Below, one piece after another: positions 1-12,688 of a DNA stretch of 34,202 nucleotides. The notes beneath the pieces were generated by a model that searched no databases, had not been told where the DNA came from, and worked only from the letters and a program-made list of their open reading frames with translations. Source of the stretch: Perkinsus marinus ATCC 50983 (taxonomy: Eukaryota; Perkinsozoa; Perkinsida; Perkinsidae); assembly GCF_000006405.1 (NCBI RefSeq), contig NW_003206658.1, positions 841,927 to 876,128 of the forward strand, given 5' to 3'. How positions within the stretch are numbered: the stretch's first letter is position 1; every line of letters starts with the position of its first letter. Made by a program: the position numbers and the translations under genes.

Positions 1-3000
1 AGTGTATATGAGAAGAGCTTCTGTCAGTTGGCAGCTGCTGAGAATGGTGGTGGTGGTTGTAGTAGTCTTATTGATACTTCTAAGTATCGGAATATATGTA
101 TGCAACTGAGGAAGTGTTTGGCTCATCCATATCTATTGGATGATGTAGAGGAGGCTCATATACAGTCTAATCAATCATCAAGTCATTATCATCATTTAGT
201 TAATCGTGTATAGTTAATCCTTCTTATCAGATCCAGATATGACTCCTAAGGAGTTAGAGATGAAGTCCTTAGTTGAGATGTCTGGCAAGATGGTATTCCT
301 AGACAAGTTATTACCTCGTCTAATGGAGACGCAACAGAAGGTTTTGGTCTTCTCACAGATGACCAGAGCATTAGATGTGATAGAGGACTATCTACTATGG
401 AAAGGGTCATATACCATCATCATCAGGGTCATGATTCTACAATCATTTCACTGTAGGTATAAATATGAACGTTTAGATGGTAATGTATCGGGGACTCAAC
501 GACAGGAAGCTATTGATCGATTTAACGATACTTCATCACAATCATCACATGGAGCATCTAACAAAGAGATGCCATGGATATTCCTATTATCAACAAGAGC
601 TGGTGGGGTTGGTATCAACCTTACTGCTGCTAATGTTGTGGTTATTTATGATTCTGATTGGAATCCCCAGAATGATATGCAAGCTCAGGCTAGGTATGTC
701 ATGATGATGATGTCACTCATCATGTATGTCGTCGCTCGGTCGGTCGGATCACTATTGCAGATGCCATCGTATTGGTCAGAAGAAGGAAGTGAAGGTGTAT
801 CGTTTAATAACGAGAGATAGCTATGAGGAGAGGATGTTTGATGTAGCCTCTAAGAAACTTGGATTAGAGCAAGCACTCATGTCTGGTGTCACTAAGAACT
901 CTAAATTAGAGTTATCTAAGAAGGAACTTCAAGACCTTATCAGACGAGGTGAGTATCATCAGCAGTTACAAGGGTTGTTATTATCGATTGCTGATTATAG
1001 GTGCCTATGCAGCCTTTGAGGATGATGATGCTAACAACAGCAACCAACAGAGTACATCTGATGGCTTCCTTGCAGCATCTATAGACGATATCCTATCTAG
1101 TGAAAGGACGAAGACTGTCAGGTATCTATCCCCTCCTGCAAGAAGAAGAGTAGTTGTTTAATAGGTATGGTACAGTGGTGGCAGGAGGACAGAAAAGCGC
1201 ATTCTCCAAGGCTACCTTTGTAGCTAATGTAGCCGATCTCGAGAAGGATGATGATGAGGGAGTAAATAGAGACATGCCCTCATCACAGAGAGTAGGTCAT
1301 CATCATTATCATCACACTTGTTGTATCCTGACATATTCGATAACATCAGGTTAATGTTGATGATGCCGATTTCTGGCAGAAGCTTGCTGGGGAGGACTTT
1401 GATAGGCTAGTATCACAAGGGTTGGTTGGTAGGTCATCATCATCTTGATCCTCCTTCAACAATAGAGTTCAACGGTCTTGATCAGATCCAGGGAGTAGAC
1501 GGAAGAATGTAGTTAGTTATGTACAGCCATCTTGGGCAGACTACAAGAGAATGGATGGAGGCCCGAGTGCAGCCCGTGTGGATAAGCTTACCTATGCTCA
1601 ACAAGTAGCGATGGATAAGATACAGAAGCTTGGGTACTCATGATGATGACCTTATCATTATCAAGTATTATCTTAGTACACCATGGACTGATAAAGATAC
1701 TCGTCATAGATTGAAGGACTTTCTTACATCAGGAGCATATGGTCACTGGTCTGCTATGAGATCATACATCATCGGTAGGTCCATTAGTATTGATGGACCT
1801 TAACATATGTAATCCATACAGGCTCCCAAGAAGATATGCCCCCACAGCGGAGCCCATCAGAAGCCTCTTCATCATCATCTTCGAGTGATAGTGAGGAAGA
1901 TGGTAGGGATACACCTAAGGCACCTAGTAGTAATGAAGGTGATGGTGGTCCAATGGTGGTGGATGAGGTACTGTGTGAGGTCCTCATGCTATCATTCATT
2001 GGTGAGTATCATAGGCTAGGGTTATTGGATCATGTCCATTTGTAGGTCTGTTGATAAAGGTTATAGTCCTTTTAGCGGAGCGTAACGTGAACAATGAGGA
2101 GGAGGATGATGATTCGGATTATGTACCAGATGGAGCATCAACTGCTAGCTCAACAAGAGGAGAGAATACCCTTCTTGACCAGCTTGAATGGCTTCTCGAC
2201 ATCCCTTTACTCAAGGCAGTTGCCGATACTCTCAACACTACCACTACTACCTCTCTTACTAATACCAATGAGCGCTGTTGGGCTCGTCTATGGGAACGCC
2301 TTAAACAAGATGGTCGGAGGGCAACTAGTGGTGGTGTGGACACTGAGTATACGGTGATACTTAATGGTATAGGAACGTTACTCACTAGCAATGTGTCACC
2401 AGTAGTGGCCTATCTATTCCCTCAATGGAGTAGGCTAGTTGATGGCAGTATGAAGATGGAGGAGAAGATGGATTACATTGATCAAGCAGCTGAAGAGGCT
2501 CAGAAGATGCTAAGTACTTCGCTTCTCTCTTACCTTAATAATATGATGTCTATAGATACTATGAATGCCATACATGGCTTGGTCACTCTAGTGGCACCAT
2601 CATTACCATCATCCATTGATACTCCCTTCATCGTCACATCAGTAGCAAGAGGTCACGAGAATGATGAGGAGGAGGAGGTCGCTACGATGAGGATGTGTCG
2701 GGTCGGGACTAGAGTAGAAGCATTCCATCGAGTAGATGAGGAATGGCAATCAGCTGTATTGAAGGAGAGACATGTTGATGGGACTTGTGAAGTTGAATGG
2801 CTTCAACGTAAAGATCAATACCATAGATTTATCAGCTCAGCTTTAATAAGACGTAGTGGGGATAATGAGTATGATGTGAATACTAGTAATGAGCCTAAGT
2901 GGATGAAGAGGAGTGCCTTGACTGTGGCTACTACACGTATAAGGCAATGGTGGACCTGTGATGATGATAGAGATCTCATAGGTTAGTTATTAAGGGATGT

Positions 3001-6000
3001 TATAACACAGACGTATGGTATATCGCCTCATCTTTAGAGGCGATGGCTGCTGGTAGTGGTCTACATACAGTATTGAGGAAGAAGGCGACTCATAGGGTTA
3101 TACCATATACCTCCCTAAAGCATCGACTAGAGCAGCTACATGTACAATGACTCATAGTTCTTGGTCGTTATCATATTTGGAAATCTTCTGCTGCTGATAG
3201 GTTTGGTATGATGAGGATTTCCCTCCCCCTTCAAATGATTTTATTATCTCACGAGTAAAAGCATTGTGGCGAGGTTGGAAGGAGGCTCAGGATATAAACA
3301 TATGGACTAGCAGTTCTGCTGATCAGGATCAATCAGGATCTAAGGATCTGCTCAGGGTAAACATCATCATCATCATCAGAGTTGGAGGTACCCTTCTTTA
3401 GGCTTTTGTGAGACTTACTTTGCGTCATGGAGTACCACCGACTCTATTTGATCCGGTGATAAGGAAGATACCGGGGACTAAGGCAGACTTAGTCCCTCTT
3501 ATAAGCAGTGGTAGGAGAAGGAGATCTACTTATCTTTAGTAGCTGTATTGAGCTGCTGTGCATTGCAGGTCGATCTAGTCCCTCATCGACGATGCCGATG
3601 CATCCCTCTCCTGTAGTCCAACACTCCAAGACTGCCTATGCCATGCCACCATCTAAAGCAGGTAGTAGTAGTATGATGATGAGATGATCCAGTTCCTATA
3701 CCAGGGATGGGTAGTGTACCACTGAGTACCACAATGAGCCATGGGTCATTAGGCTTACCTCTAGGAACATCTACTATGATGTCTACTCCTCGTAAGCTCA
3801 TCATCATCAACATCATCAACAGTACTTGCTCAAATTTGTTAGAAGTAGTGAACCTGCCACCACCTTGGAGGTCTGAATCCATCATGCCTAAGGATATACT
3901 TAGTCTACGTGAAGTAAATGAATGGTGTTCCTGGGTTATCGATACAGTTGTACCGAGAACCCTTCAGAGGTCTTTATCATCTAGCTCTATTCATCATCTA
4001 GTTATCTACTCTAGTTACGCATCCCCGAGTGGAGTATTAAAGCTGACTAAGGCCTATCTTGAGGTCTTACGATGCATTGCTCGAGACGAAGTGTGCACAT
4101 TGGATGAGCATCCTGATGATGAGCCTATCAATACCAAGACCTTTGAAGATGCAGGCCTATCATTCGCAGCATCATCTAAGGGCAGCAGTAGTAGTCATCA
4201 TCGGAACCGCGCTAAGGAGGTGGATATAGCTGATGACCAAGTGATGGATAGTAGACTTCTTCCTCTTAGACGGCACGACAGTATTTACGAATGCTTCACC
4301 TCCATCATATACTACGGGTACTCGTATTCTATCAGAGCAGCTCAATGAACTGGTATCCCCATCTAACTAGTAGGCAGTGTCAGCAGCTCGGTGTTGGCCA
4401 CAGTAGTTCAAGGGCACTCTTCGGTCATCCAGGTTCACTAGAAGAACTAAAGCTTAGTACCGATTGGGGCGAGAGGGAGATTATCAACTATTTGCTGAAT
4501 TTATGCAAAGCAGCTGACATGGATAACTCTGATAATAAGTTTGGGGAGATGACTGTAACACTAGGGAGGATTATGACAAGAGGTTTAAGGATAAGTCGGG
4601 GCTTTACTGAAGTAGAGATGAGGTGATAATCATCATCCACCACCACTTACTACTATCCCCCCCTCTTTAAGGGTCATTCAAGAGGCATTCATGCCATTGA
4701 AGAAGGCAGCAGCTATAGCAGAAGCTAGACTTAAGGCTGATGCTGTCCGTCGAAAGAAGGTTGAGGCTGAGCCACCAGTATTAGAGAAGTGGGGGAAGTA
4801 TGGTAGGACTGAAGCAATGGTGAAGATCATAAGGAAGCTTGGAGTACCTCAACAGCTTTGGTCTACTGTACGTTCATTACTACTTTAGTATGGTGCATCA
4901 TCATTATCATCATCGTCGGTATCATCATTACTCAGTTCCTCGATCTACTAGGGGAATACCGTCCCGTGTACAGCAATTCTCGTACGAAGGTTGGCTTTCG
5001 AAAGCCTCTGAATGATAAGATATCATCACCATTGGGTGGTGATCTCGTCGAGGACGATCAGGGCAAGTTCGATGCGATTAGCGCCTGGGATTACATCTTT
5101 AGCTCCTCCCAAGGGATCAAAAGTAGGATACTAGGGAGGATATAATAAATCATCCATTATGCATGTAGATGATAAGGCACTACAAGCACGCTTTGTAGGA
5201 TGTACTAAGCTCAAGTCTTGGTCTAAGGCAGCTATGGAGGAACTTGGTACTCTTTGAGTATCTCTCCCAAGTGATGTATCACTAGGTTCAATTAGCCGTA
5301 AAAGCCCTTCGTTAAAGGCTCAGGACTGTATCGACTTTGCCTGTGTATATCTTTGGGAGCTTGCTAGAGGTCTAAGGATGGATTCGGAAAGAGCTGAGGA
5401 TACTCCTAAGAATCCATTCCATGACGTGATGTAGGAGTATATGAATACTACTAAACATGGTACACTAACTGTTATAGGTTCATACCCTTCACTTCGGTTG
5501 ATATCGGCTTAGACGGCAAAGAAACACTTCCTCTCATAGGGAAGGATGGGTATACTAGTCTGATAGAGGAATTTGAGGAAATGCAAGTTAAAGCAAGTCT
5601 ACAAAGTGTGTTTGGTAAATTCCCGAACCCACCAGCCCAAGTAGTAAGAAAGTGAGTACCTACGACTTACCTTATTCTTATTAGTCGACATTGACATTAG
5701 AAGATGTCTTTAAGAAGAAGTTGGATGAGCTCATAGAGAGGATTAATAACTTCACTATCATTGATTCGAATACACATGAACCGATTACCATTACTTGGTG
5801 GAATCGTGAGACACACGATAGGTAGATAGCAATAGTCCACTGCTCGGTTCTGCTGCTCTTACTTTTGATAGGGCTCTCCTAGCATGTGTGATGGTTCATG
5901 GTATGCCTAGTGGATGGGATGATGAAGAGGTCTTAGGCAGCGATCAATTACCATTCTTTTATTGGGCTCGGCAATTCATGCTTGCTACTCAGTAGGATAT

Positions 6001-6700
6001 CAGTAGTAGTGGTGAGGGGGTAGTAATAGCAGTTGTATTATCATAGGGAAGACGGAAATAATAGGAAGAGTCGTCGAAAGTGCAATGATGGTTCTATTAA
6101 ACAAGAAGGGAGTCTGGCATACAAAGCCTATCACTACCTTATGGATGTTATCAAGCCTGGGATGAGAGATCGTATAATGGGTATCATTGCTCAAGTTGAA
6201 TTAGCTGTAAAGAATAAAGCAGCTAAGGCAGCTGCTAAGACTACCAATCACCACCACCACCCTCACCATCATAACACAGCTCAGCAGCAGCAGCAGCAAC
6301 CCTCTATGGACCTGAGTAGACCTGCTCATGGTAAGGCATATGTAGTATGATTATATCGATGACTATAGTCTCCCCCTTTAGGTCTATCACTCGTCTCTAT
6401 GTCCTCTACCATTAAGGGTACATTCCCTCCACCAACTGAGCCCTTCCCCTACTCTACTACTACTACAAATCCTTCATCATACAGTAACCCTATACCTAAA
6501 CGTAAGAGGCAAGATCTTGTGGCAGAATCGGCCGCTAATGATGAGAGGTAGTAGTAGTAGTTGATGAAGTTGAAGTGTCCTATTAATGTCCTAGTGTCAG
6601 GAGAGCATCCATACAGTCTCCGGATCTAAAGCGTTCACGGCCTGCTGCTGCTCTCGAATCAAGAATGGAAGAAGTTATTGAGATCACTGATTCCTGCTAA
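1..6700 (+). CDS. CHD-type SNF2 chromatin remodeler, 5' end outside window
   Basis: ATP-dependent nucleosome remodeler of the CHD6-9/Kismet kind, expected in the nucleus. Only the 3' part is present. The SNF2 helicase C-lobe lies at about 1-900: [60 protein letters not shown], then [15 protein letters not shown] after an intron. The CHD signature [17 protein letters not shown] follows, then a block with [12 protein letters not shown], an acidic Ser-rich stretch (about 1836-1960), a Tudor-like stretch near 2690-2850 ([19 protein letters not shown]), a [20 protein letters not shown] segment near 4785-4850, and His/Gln runs near 6250-6300. Introns that could be joined cleanly include 406-456, 694-760 and 949-1000, and one between about 4624 and 4670. 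I place the stop at 6698-6700 after IEITDSC. The helicase assignment is firm; treating everything from 3000 to 6700 as the same gene rests on consecutive splice joins and is less certain. Confidence 0.8.
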
Positions 6701-6856
6701 TACACCATGCATGTCCTCTAGTGCACATCATCATTATCATAGGATTTCTCATCATCAGGTGTAGTGTTAGTAACGACTAATCAATCGTTAGAGAGTATGA
6801 TGACGACCATTCTCTTACTACTACTTCCTCCTCTCTAGGCATCAGTCTATTGTTGT
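6701..6856. other. Intergenic gap between remodeler and photolyase
   Basis: Short AT-rich spacer with CATCATCATTATCAT and TACTACTAC runs. It presumably holds the 3' end of the remodeler transcript and the photolyase promoter. No specific motif was recognised. Confidence 0.4.
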
Positions 6857-8413
6857 ATGAGTCCAGCATCATCATCATCACCACACATACACTCAGGTCG
6901 GGTCCGATGTTTATATACCCCTCCAAATGGCATCATTGATAAGCAGCCTACTACTCCAGTTATATATTGGATGAGTCGAGAGATTAGATCGATGGATAAC
7001 TGGGCACTGCTGTATGCACAGAATCTTGCATTAGAAGGGAAGCAGCCATTACTAGTAGTCTACAACTTAGCAATAGGGTATCTTGGTGGAGGACTGCGAC
7101 AACATGTGTTCAAGGTTGGTGGCCTAAGGGTGCTAGCAAAGAATTTACGAGATAAGGGTATATCCTTCCGAGTCGATTACTCTAAGGACTTCCCTAAGGC
7201 CCTAAGTAAGATGGTCACTATGCTTGGATGCAGCCATGTGGTCACTGACTTTACACCACTCAAGGTCAATAAAGCTTGGGAGGATGCCTTTATAAAAGAA
7301 GCAGAGAGGTTGGGCATCAGGTTCGATCAGGTTGATGCTCATAATATTGTTCCCTGTTGGGTCGCTTCTGATAAACTCGAATACGCGGCTCGAACAATAA
7401 GGCCTAGACTCTGGCGCAACTGGGATACCTACTCTACGGAGTTCCCCACTCTACATAAGCATCCATACCATTATGATGGTGCCCATTTCGAGATCACATC
7501 AGAGGCCTGCTTTGATATGCTCTTATCAGATAATGAGCAGCAGCTGTTGGCCGGTCTCGATCATGGTGTTAAACCAGTTACTAAGGTGTTGCCTGGTGAG
7601 GATGCTGGTCTTGAGCATTTATACACCTTTATTAAGAATATGAAGGGATATAGCCAATTCCGTAATGATCCTACCAAGAATGCTATCTCTGATTTAAGTC
7701 CATATTTCCACTACGGCATGGTGAGCCCACAAAGAGCTGTTATGGAGGTGGCTAAGGCGAAGTCTATACCTAAACCCGATAGAGATGCTTTTATTGAGGA
7801 GGCATTCATACGTCGTGAACTAGCGGATAACTTCTGCTACTATAACGAGAATTATGATAGATTTGAAGGTTTCCATAATTGGGCTCAGAAGACTCTACAG
7901 GATCATGAGGCCGATAAACGAAAGTATGTATATAGTCTGAGTCAGTTGGAGAAGGCTTCAACACATGATGAGCTATGGAATGCTTGTCAGAATCAGATGC
8001 TTAAATCTGGTAAGATGCATGGCTATTTACGTATGTATTGGGGTAAGAAGATCCTCGAATGGACAGAGAATCCTAGACAAGCATTAAAGTTTGCTATCTA
8101 TTTAAACGATAAATATGAATTAGATGGTAGAGATCCCAATGGTTATGTTGGTTGTGCCTGGAGTATTGGTGGTATTCATGACCAAGGATGGGCTGAACGT
8201 CCGATATTTGGTAAGATACGTTACATGACATATGATGGATGCAAGAGGAAGTTCGATATACAAAAGTATATAAACAAATGGGGTGGAATTAAGGAGGGTA
8301 AGGATGATGATAACTATGGTATCAAAGCATACTTGAAGAAGAGGTCAACAACCGACGGAGAGTCATCTAATGCTGCCTCGAAACGCTCCAAGATTATCAC
8401 CTCATTACAGTGA
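6857..8413 (+). CDS. Class II CPD photolyase, intronless
   Basis: Deoxyribodipyrimidine photolyase (518 aa) that uses FAD and blue light to split cyclobutane pyrimidine dimers. Class II features are clear: N-terminal VIYWMSREIRSMDNWALLYAQ, the FAD-domain stretch ISDLSPYFHYGMVSPQRAVMEV split here as ISDLSPYFHYG and MVSPQRAVMEV, then MHGYLRMYWGKKILEW and LDGRDPNGYVGCAWSIGGIHDQGW near the end, given here as LDGRDPNGYVG and CAWSIGGIHDQGW. Length matches the family. The start at 6857 precedes a roughly 30-residue non-conserved leader, so translation could begin slightly differently. The whole protein is one open exon, while neighbouring host genes are cut by introns every 50-300 bases. That may reflect late acquisition or retroposition, which is inference. 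It is followed within about 120 bp by the transposon gene on the opposite strand. Confidence 0.95.
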   Translation: MSPASSSSPHIHSGRVRCLYTPPNGIIDKQPTTPVIYWMSREIRSMDNWALLYAQNLALEGKQPLLVVYNLAIGYLGGGLRQHVFKVGGLRVLAKNLRDKGISFRVDYSKDFPKALSKMVTMLGCSHVVTDFTPLKVNKAWEDAFIKEAERLGIRFDQVDAHNIVPCWVASDKLEYAARTIRPRLWRNWDTYSTEFPTLHKHPYHYDGAHFEITSEACFDMLLSDNEQQLLAGLDHGVKPVTKVLPGEDAGLEHLYTFIKNMKGYSQFRNDPTKNAISDLSPYFHYGMVSPQRAVMEVAKAKSIPKPDRDAFIEEAFIRRELADNFCYYNENYDRFEGFHNWAQKTLQDHEADKRKYVYSLSQLEKASTHDELWNACQNQMLKSGKMHGYLRMYWGKKILEWTENPRQALKFAIYLNDKYELDGRDPNGYVGCAWSIGGIHDQGWAERPIFGKIRYMTYDGCKRKFDIQKYINKWGGIKEGKDDDNYGIKAYLKKRSTTDGESSNAASKRSKIITSLQ

Positions 8414-8535
8414 TACACAGGATATGATTCCTGTCGTCTTAGCCTATACCATGATTTTTCTATACTTATTTAGTTGCGTTGATGTATCAAGTTTGTGGAC
8501 AGGGTAGTATCAGTAATGGGTAGTGGACGCCTAGA

Positions 8536-11500
8536 CTAGCTTGAACGCAATCGGGGATACGAAACCAAGCAGAAGGTATTACGGAGTTGGCGTGCATCCT
8601 CGAAGGTGGAATAGTCTGAGGTGATGAAGCGTTTAGCAGATCGGCCAAAGTCACCCTCTGATATGATATGCATCGGGAGAGTGCGTCCTTGGGGTAAACA
8701 GGTTTTGTTGTCTCTAACAAATATCCATAGCTCTCCCTCGTGGTATTCGACTCCATCTGGCCCTTGCCAGGTCCTTGGAACTCTGCACATTAGACCATTG
8801 GCGATCAGAGCTGCTGCTTGGCGACGATGTTTGACGGTGATGAGACCCTTATTCGTAGCGTGCCCATAGCGGGACAGTCTTGCCCATGCCGCAGTGTCCT
8901 TCAAGTAGGCCGAAAACTCGTGCAGTGCTCTTCGCTGCCGATTGTCGGTAACTTGCTCTTTGATGAATCGGTTGAACTTCTCTACCGCATTATTGGTTCT
9001 AGGACCACATCGTTCTCCTGCGTAGGCACCCCATTGGCTACGCCAGTGTCCCTCATCCAAGTATGATCCAAAATCGGTGAGAAAGTCGGATACTGCTGTT
9101 TTGTCGATTGCTGTGAGGTCATTCGGACGATCTGAGAGTGGATATATGTAATACTTCTCGTTACTACTTGGTATTACCATTAGTCCATTTTTCGATGAAT
9201 AGTCTCGTTATTATCTCCCATTCTATACGGCTGGTTGTGCACGCTAGTGATGTCAGGTCCCTGAGTACCTCTCCCCACAGCTCCTTCGGTAGACGAGCTT
9301 TAGCCTTGGCCTCCCGTGCTCGCTTCACCACGTGGAAGAAGCAGCTTATGACATCGAAATCGTTGAAAATGGACTCACAAGCTGCATGTATGCTCGCGGA
9401 GCCATCCATGACCACCTCTCTAGGCTCACTCTCGGTCAGGCACAACGCTACTGCAGCATTCTTGATCTGGCGCAGACAATGGGCCACAGACGATGCAGAT
9501 TCGGCATGTACAAGTCCCAGAGCAACTGGTAGTGCAGTCTCTCCTCTAGGAAGAGCACAAACCACCACTATGGCCATATTTGCGAGTACTATGTTGAAAC
9601 TGCAGTCCACTCCAATGGTGCCACAGTTCCTCATGTTATTCAGCATCCGAGCGCTCGTGGCTACCATGCAGAACTCGTTCACTACGAATCGACCGTTATC
9701 AGCTCGTTCTTTCGTACAAAGGATGTCTCCGAGAACCAGGCAGTTATCGGCGGCGAGAAGATTTCGATCGGCTTCTTCATCTAGTATGTCCTCACCGATC
9801 ACTGTGAGCTCCATGATGACAGGCTTGACTCGGTGGACGAGGTCTTCTATAGAGCATCGCAATGGAGCCAAGCTCTCTATGAACGCCTCGACGCTGAGGC
9901 CGCTCTTGCCTCCGGGCCTGAGGGACCTCATCACCGCCCGAACTTTCTCACTCTCGCTCTCGAGCTTCTTGGCCACCATAAACTCGAAGGTGTGTCTTGA
10001 TCCACGGTAACCACCATCTAGATGCTTCCTCATTGTCCAGTTGATTAGGTCACCTCGGGTCATTCCTGGGCTTTCGGAGATCAGAGCCAACCAGTCGTCT
10101 ATTATTGGTGGTGGTATGAATGCCGACCTGCAGCGAGTGCTCCCAGGAATATGGGCGTGAGAGCGCCATTGCTCTCTTGAGGCACGCGCAGAAGCCTCAC
10201 CGTAGAAGTAGCAGTTACCGTTCCGAGCTACGACACATACTTCACGCAGAGGACAGGCATCTTGAGGCCAACAACGCCAGTCCGGCTTGCTACCAGAGAT
10301 CGGAGTCTTCTGAGAGAATCGGTAAGAAACGCTGCGTTGGCATTCTAGGATGCAACTTGCTCTCCCAGACTTCAGGCGATCGATAGTTGTCCGCGTTAGA
10401 TTGTAATGTGGACATTCGGCGAGGTAGGCCACCACGACGTCATGAATCGATCCCTCGCATATCAGGAAGGCTCGCTGTTCGAAACGATCTTTTCCTGAGC
10501 CTGCATCAGCCTGAGCCATTTCGCTGAGCTCGTCGAAGTCAGCCGCCTCTCCTTCAGAGTTAATGCAGGAGCTAGTATCATCGTTATTACCTAGTACATC
10601 ACTGTCGTCAGTTGGAGGTGAGTCTGGCTCTTCCATGTAAGGAGATTGGGAACCTATACCTTGATCAGACACTCTCGCATCTGTGACAGCAGCCGAGCAT
10701 GCTTCGACTGTTGGGCGAGCGGCGTCTACAGCATCTGCGTTACCGGTCCTGGAGTATGAGGTTCTGGGTCGATTATCATCATCATTCGCGTTTGTGTACT
10801 GAGTATCTCCTACATATTTGGCAATTTCTAGTATCTTCTCATCGTCAGGACCGTCAGATTGAGAGACTGTGATGTTGAGATACTCGTCGAGCTGACCATA
10901 GAACTCCCACTGATGCTCAGTCGATAAGGCTTCGACAACCATTCGTAAGTCGCCCCGACTCATGCAATAGACCACTGGATTTATCGAAGTTTTACCTGCA
11001 TTCGTTCTCGACGTATATAGAGTAGCAAAGTGGTTGTATAGTAACGTCCGTGACATGGCCGCTTCGAGCTGAACTGACACACGCTCCGCCGTTTTAGCTG
11101 GTGCATCCTCCATATGCTTGACGAGGCTGTCCAGCGTGGCTCTCATATCGCCCATCAATTTCCTGTCTGGCTCAGGGAATGTCGACGATGGATCAGTGCA
11201 TCTTGATGTTGGGCTGTCTATGAGGCTGTTCTGAGACCTACACCAGGCGTCGAACTCTAGGGCGTCGGTGCCCATCGTGAACATGGGGTTAAGAGTCTGG
11301 CTGGTTGAAGCTCTGCGTAAGCCGTCCACTCTCACAGTTTGTCGTGAACCAACTCTTGATAATGCTGTGTAGATGCATCCTTCGAGCCATTCCTGTTGCC
11401 AGAATGCAATCTCGTCGGCTTCTCGCTTCTTGGATCGGTTCTTAAACGGAAGATGGAGCCAGATACCATTGAGTGTGAGACCTATCGTACGGTGGGCAGT

Positions 11501-11924
11501 CATTGCTGCTGCAACCATAATCGGTAGCTGATCTCTTATAAATACCGCTTCGCCGTGTTCGTTGGATAGAGTGTATCGTTCACGGCATACCAATATGGCG
11601 TTGCTCTCACCGTCTAGGAGGATGTGGACTCTAGGATCATCTGTAAGTCCTGTTTCAATCCGAGTGACTACTCCTTGTGGCCCATTAGCATAGGTTCCGT
11701 TAGGATGGTTGATCGTGGTCATGACGCGACATCCCACCTTCAGCGTGACATGAGTGCGGTACCCCAAAGATGATACCTCTTCTACGTTAAAGTCTCTCGG
11801 AGTATGAGGAGTCTTCTGATCGACCGCAGGGAATACTATTTCGTCCCCTTCGATCTGCTCTAGATGCTTCCAGTTATAAAGGTCGGCCTGACCGTTTGTT
11901 AAGCATATGCTCGTGTGTTCGAAC
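8536..11924 (-). CDS. Main exons of the fusion: helicase C-terminus, zinc-finger candidate and MULE DDE transposase
   Basis: The largest uninterrupted block of the transposon gene. It opens right after a strong 3' splice site (pyrimidine tract ending TTTCAG at 11925) with RFEHTSICLTNGQ, runs through the Pif1 C-terminal core (LKVGCRVMTTINHPNGTYANG written as LKVGCRVMTT and NGTYANGPQGVV), an acidic low-complexity linker (about 10500-10830), and a stretch with DWRCWPQDACP then HAH about 40 residues later that resembles the FLYWCH/WRKY-GCM1 zinc fingers often preceding MULE catalytic domains. The MULE domain follows, with first Asp codon at 9605-9607, second at 9404-9406 and CFFH after it. A 46-nt phase-1 intron (9132-9177) joins to a last exon containing RTNNAVEKFNRFIKEQV, like the usual C-terminal segment of MULE transposases. 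The third acidic residue was not assigned. Confidence 0.82.
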
Positions 11925-12688
11925 CTGAAAGAGGGGATTGGAGTTAACGACGAGTACATGGACATCCTTATATGATATTCTATACGTTTACGATGAGTAC
12001 ATGGATACTATTATATGATATTCTATACGTTTACGATGAGTACATGGACACTATTATATGATATTCTATACGTTTACGATGAGTACATGGACACTATTAT
12101 ATGATATTCTATACGTTTACGATGAGTACATGGACACTATTATATGATACTCTATACGTTTACGATGAGTACATGGACACTATTATATGATATTCTATAC
12201 GTTTACGATGAGTACATGGACACTATTATATGATATTCTATACGTTTACGATGAGTACATGGACACTATTATATGATATTCTATACGTTTACGATGAGCA
12301 CATGGACACTATTATATGATACTCTATACGTTTACGATGAGTACATGAACACTATTATATGATATTCTATACGTTTACGATGAGTACATGGACACTATTA
12401 TATGATATTCTATACGTTTACGATGAGTACATGGACACTATTATATGATATTCTATAGTTTACGATGAGTACATGGACACTATTATATGATATTCTATAC
12501 GTTTACGATGAGTACATGAACACTATTATATGATATTCTATACGTTTACGATGAGTACATGGACACTATTATATGATATTCTATACGTTTACGATGAGCA
12601 CATGGACACTGTGGTATCATGTTCTCGAAATTTCCGACTACGCCATGCTGCTAAGTTATAGTTATGGATGACTTTCACTGCTTGCTAC
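11925..12688 (-). other. 764-nt intron of the transposon gene
   Basis: On the minus strand the exon ends CCG AG before GTAGCAAG, and the next exon starts G TTC GAA after CCCCTCTTTCAG. The split Arg codon (AG/G) keeps the frame. The minus-strand stop TAG at 12685-12687 lies just inside the intron. It is over ten times longer than the other introns in this window, and nearly all of the excess is the tandem repeat. Confidence 0.75.
11948..12612 (+). repeat. Minisatellite, 43-bp unit, about 15 copies
   Basis: Tandem array of the unit that begins GATGAGTACATGGACACTAT and ends CTATACGTTTAC, 43 bp long, with clean copies starting at 11992, 12035, 12078 and onward. Most copies differ by zero to two bases: GAGTACATGG versus GAGCACATGG, TGATATTC versus TGATACTC, GGACAC versus GAACAC, and one copy near 12455 with a short deletion. 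The outermost copies at both ends are more diverged, as expected for an array homogenised from the centre. It lies wholly within the 764-nt intron. Because 43 is not a multiple of three, it could not expand inside an exon without breaking the frame. Confidence 0.95.

Noticed and set aside
4349-4373. A 25-nt intron in the remodeler gene
   Set aside because: It would restore the frame (GTATCC...GGCAG) but is much shorter than verified introns; a different boundary is as likely, so not reported as a feature.
8487-8756. Small minus-strand gene beside the photolyase
   Set aside because: It overlaps the last transposase exon in another frame and shows no family features.
9138-10386. Plus-strand genes opposite the transposase
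   Set aside because: Shadows of the conserved minus-strand transposase reading frame, with Arg/Ser-rich antisense composition.
11960-11965. Start codon for the large minus-strand transposon frame inside the minisatellite
   Set aside because: The Met codons there belong to the repeat unit. A pyrimidine-tract acceptor at 11925 with matching phase shows the frame is a continuation from an upstream exon.
11948-12612. CRISPR array
   Set aside because: Repeats are contiguous 43-bp units with no unique spacers, in a eukaryotic intron.
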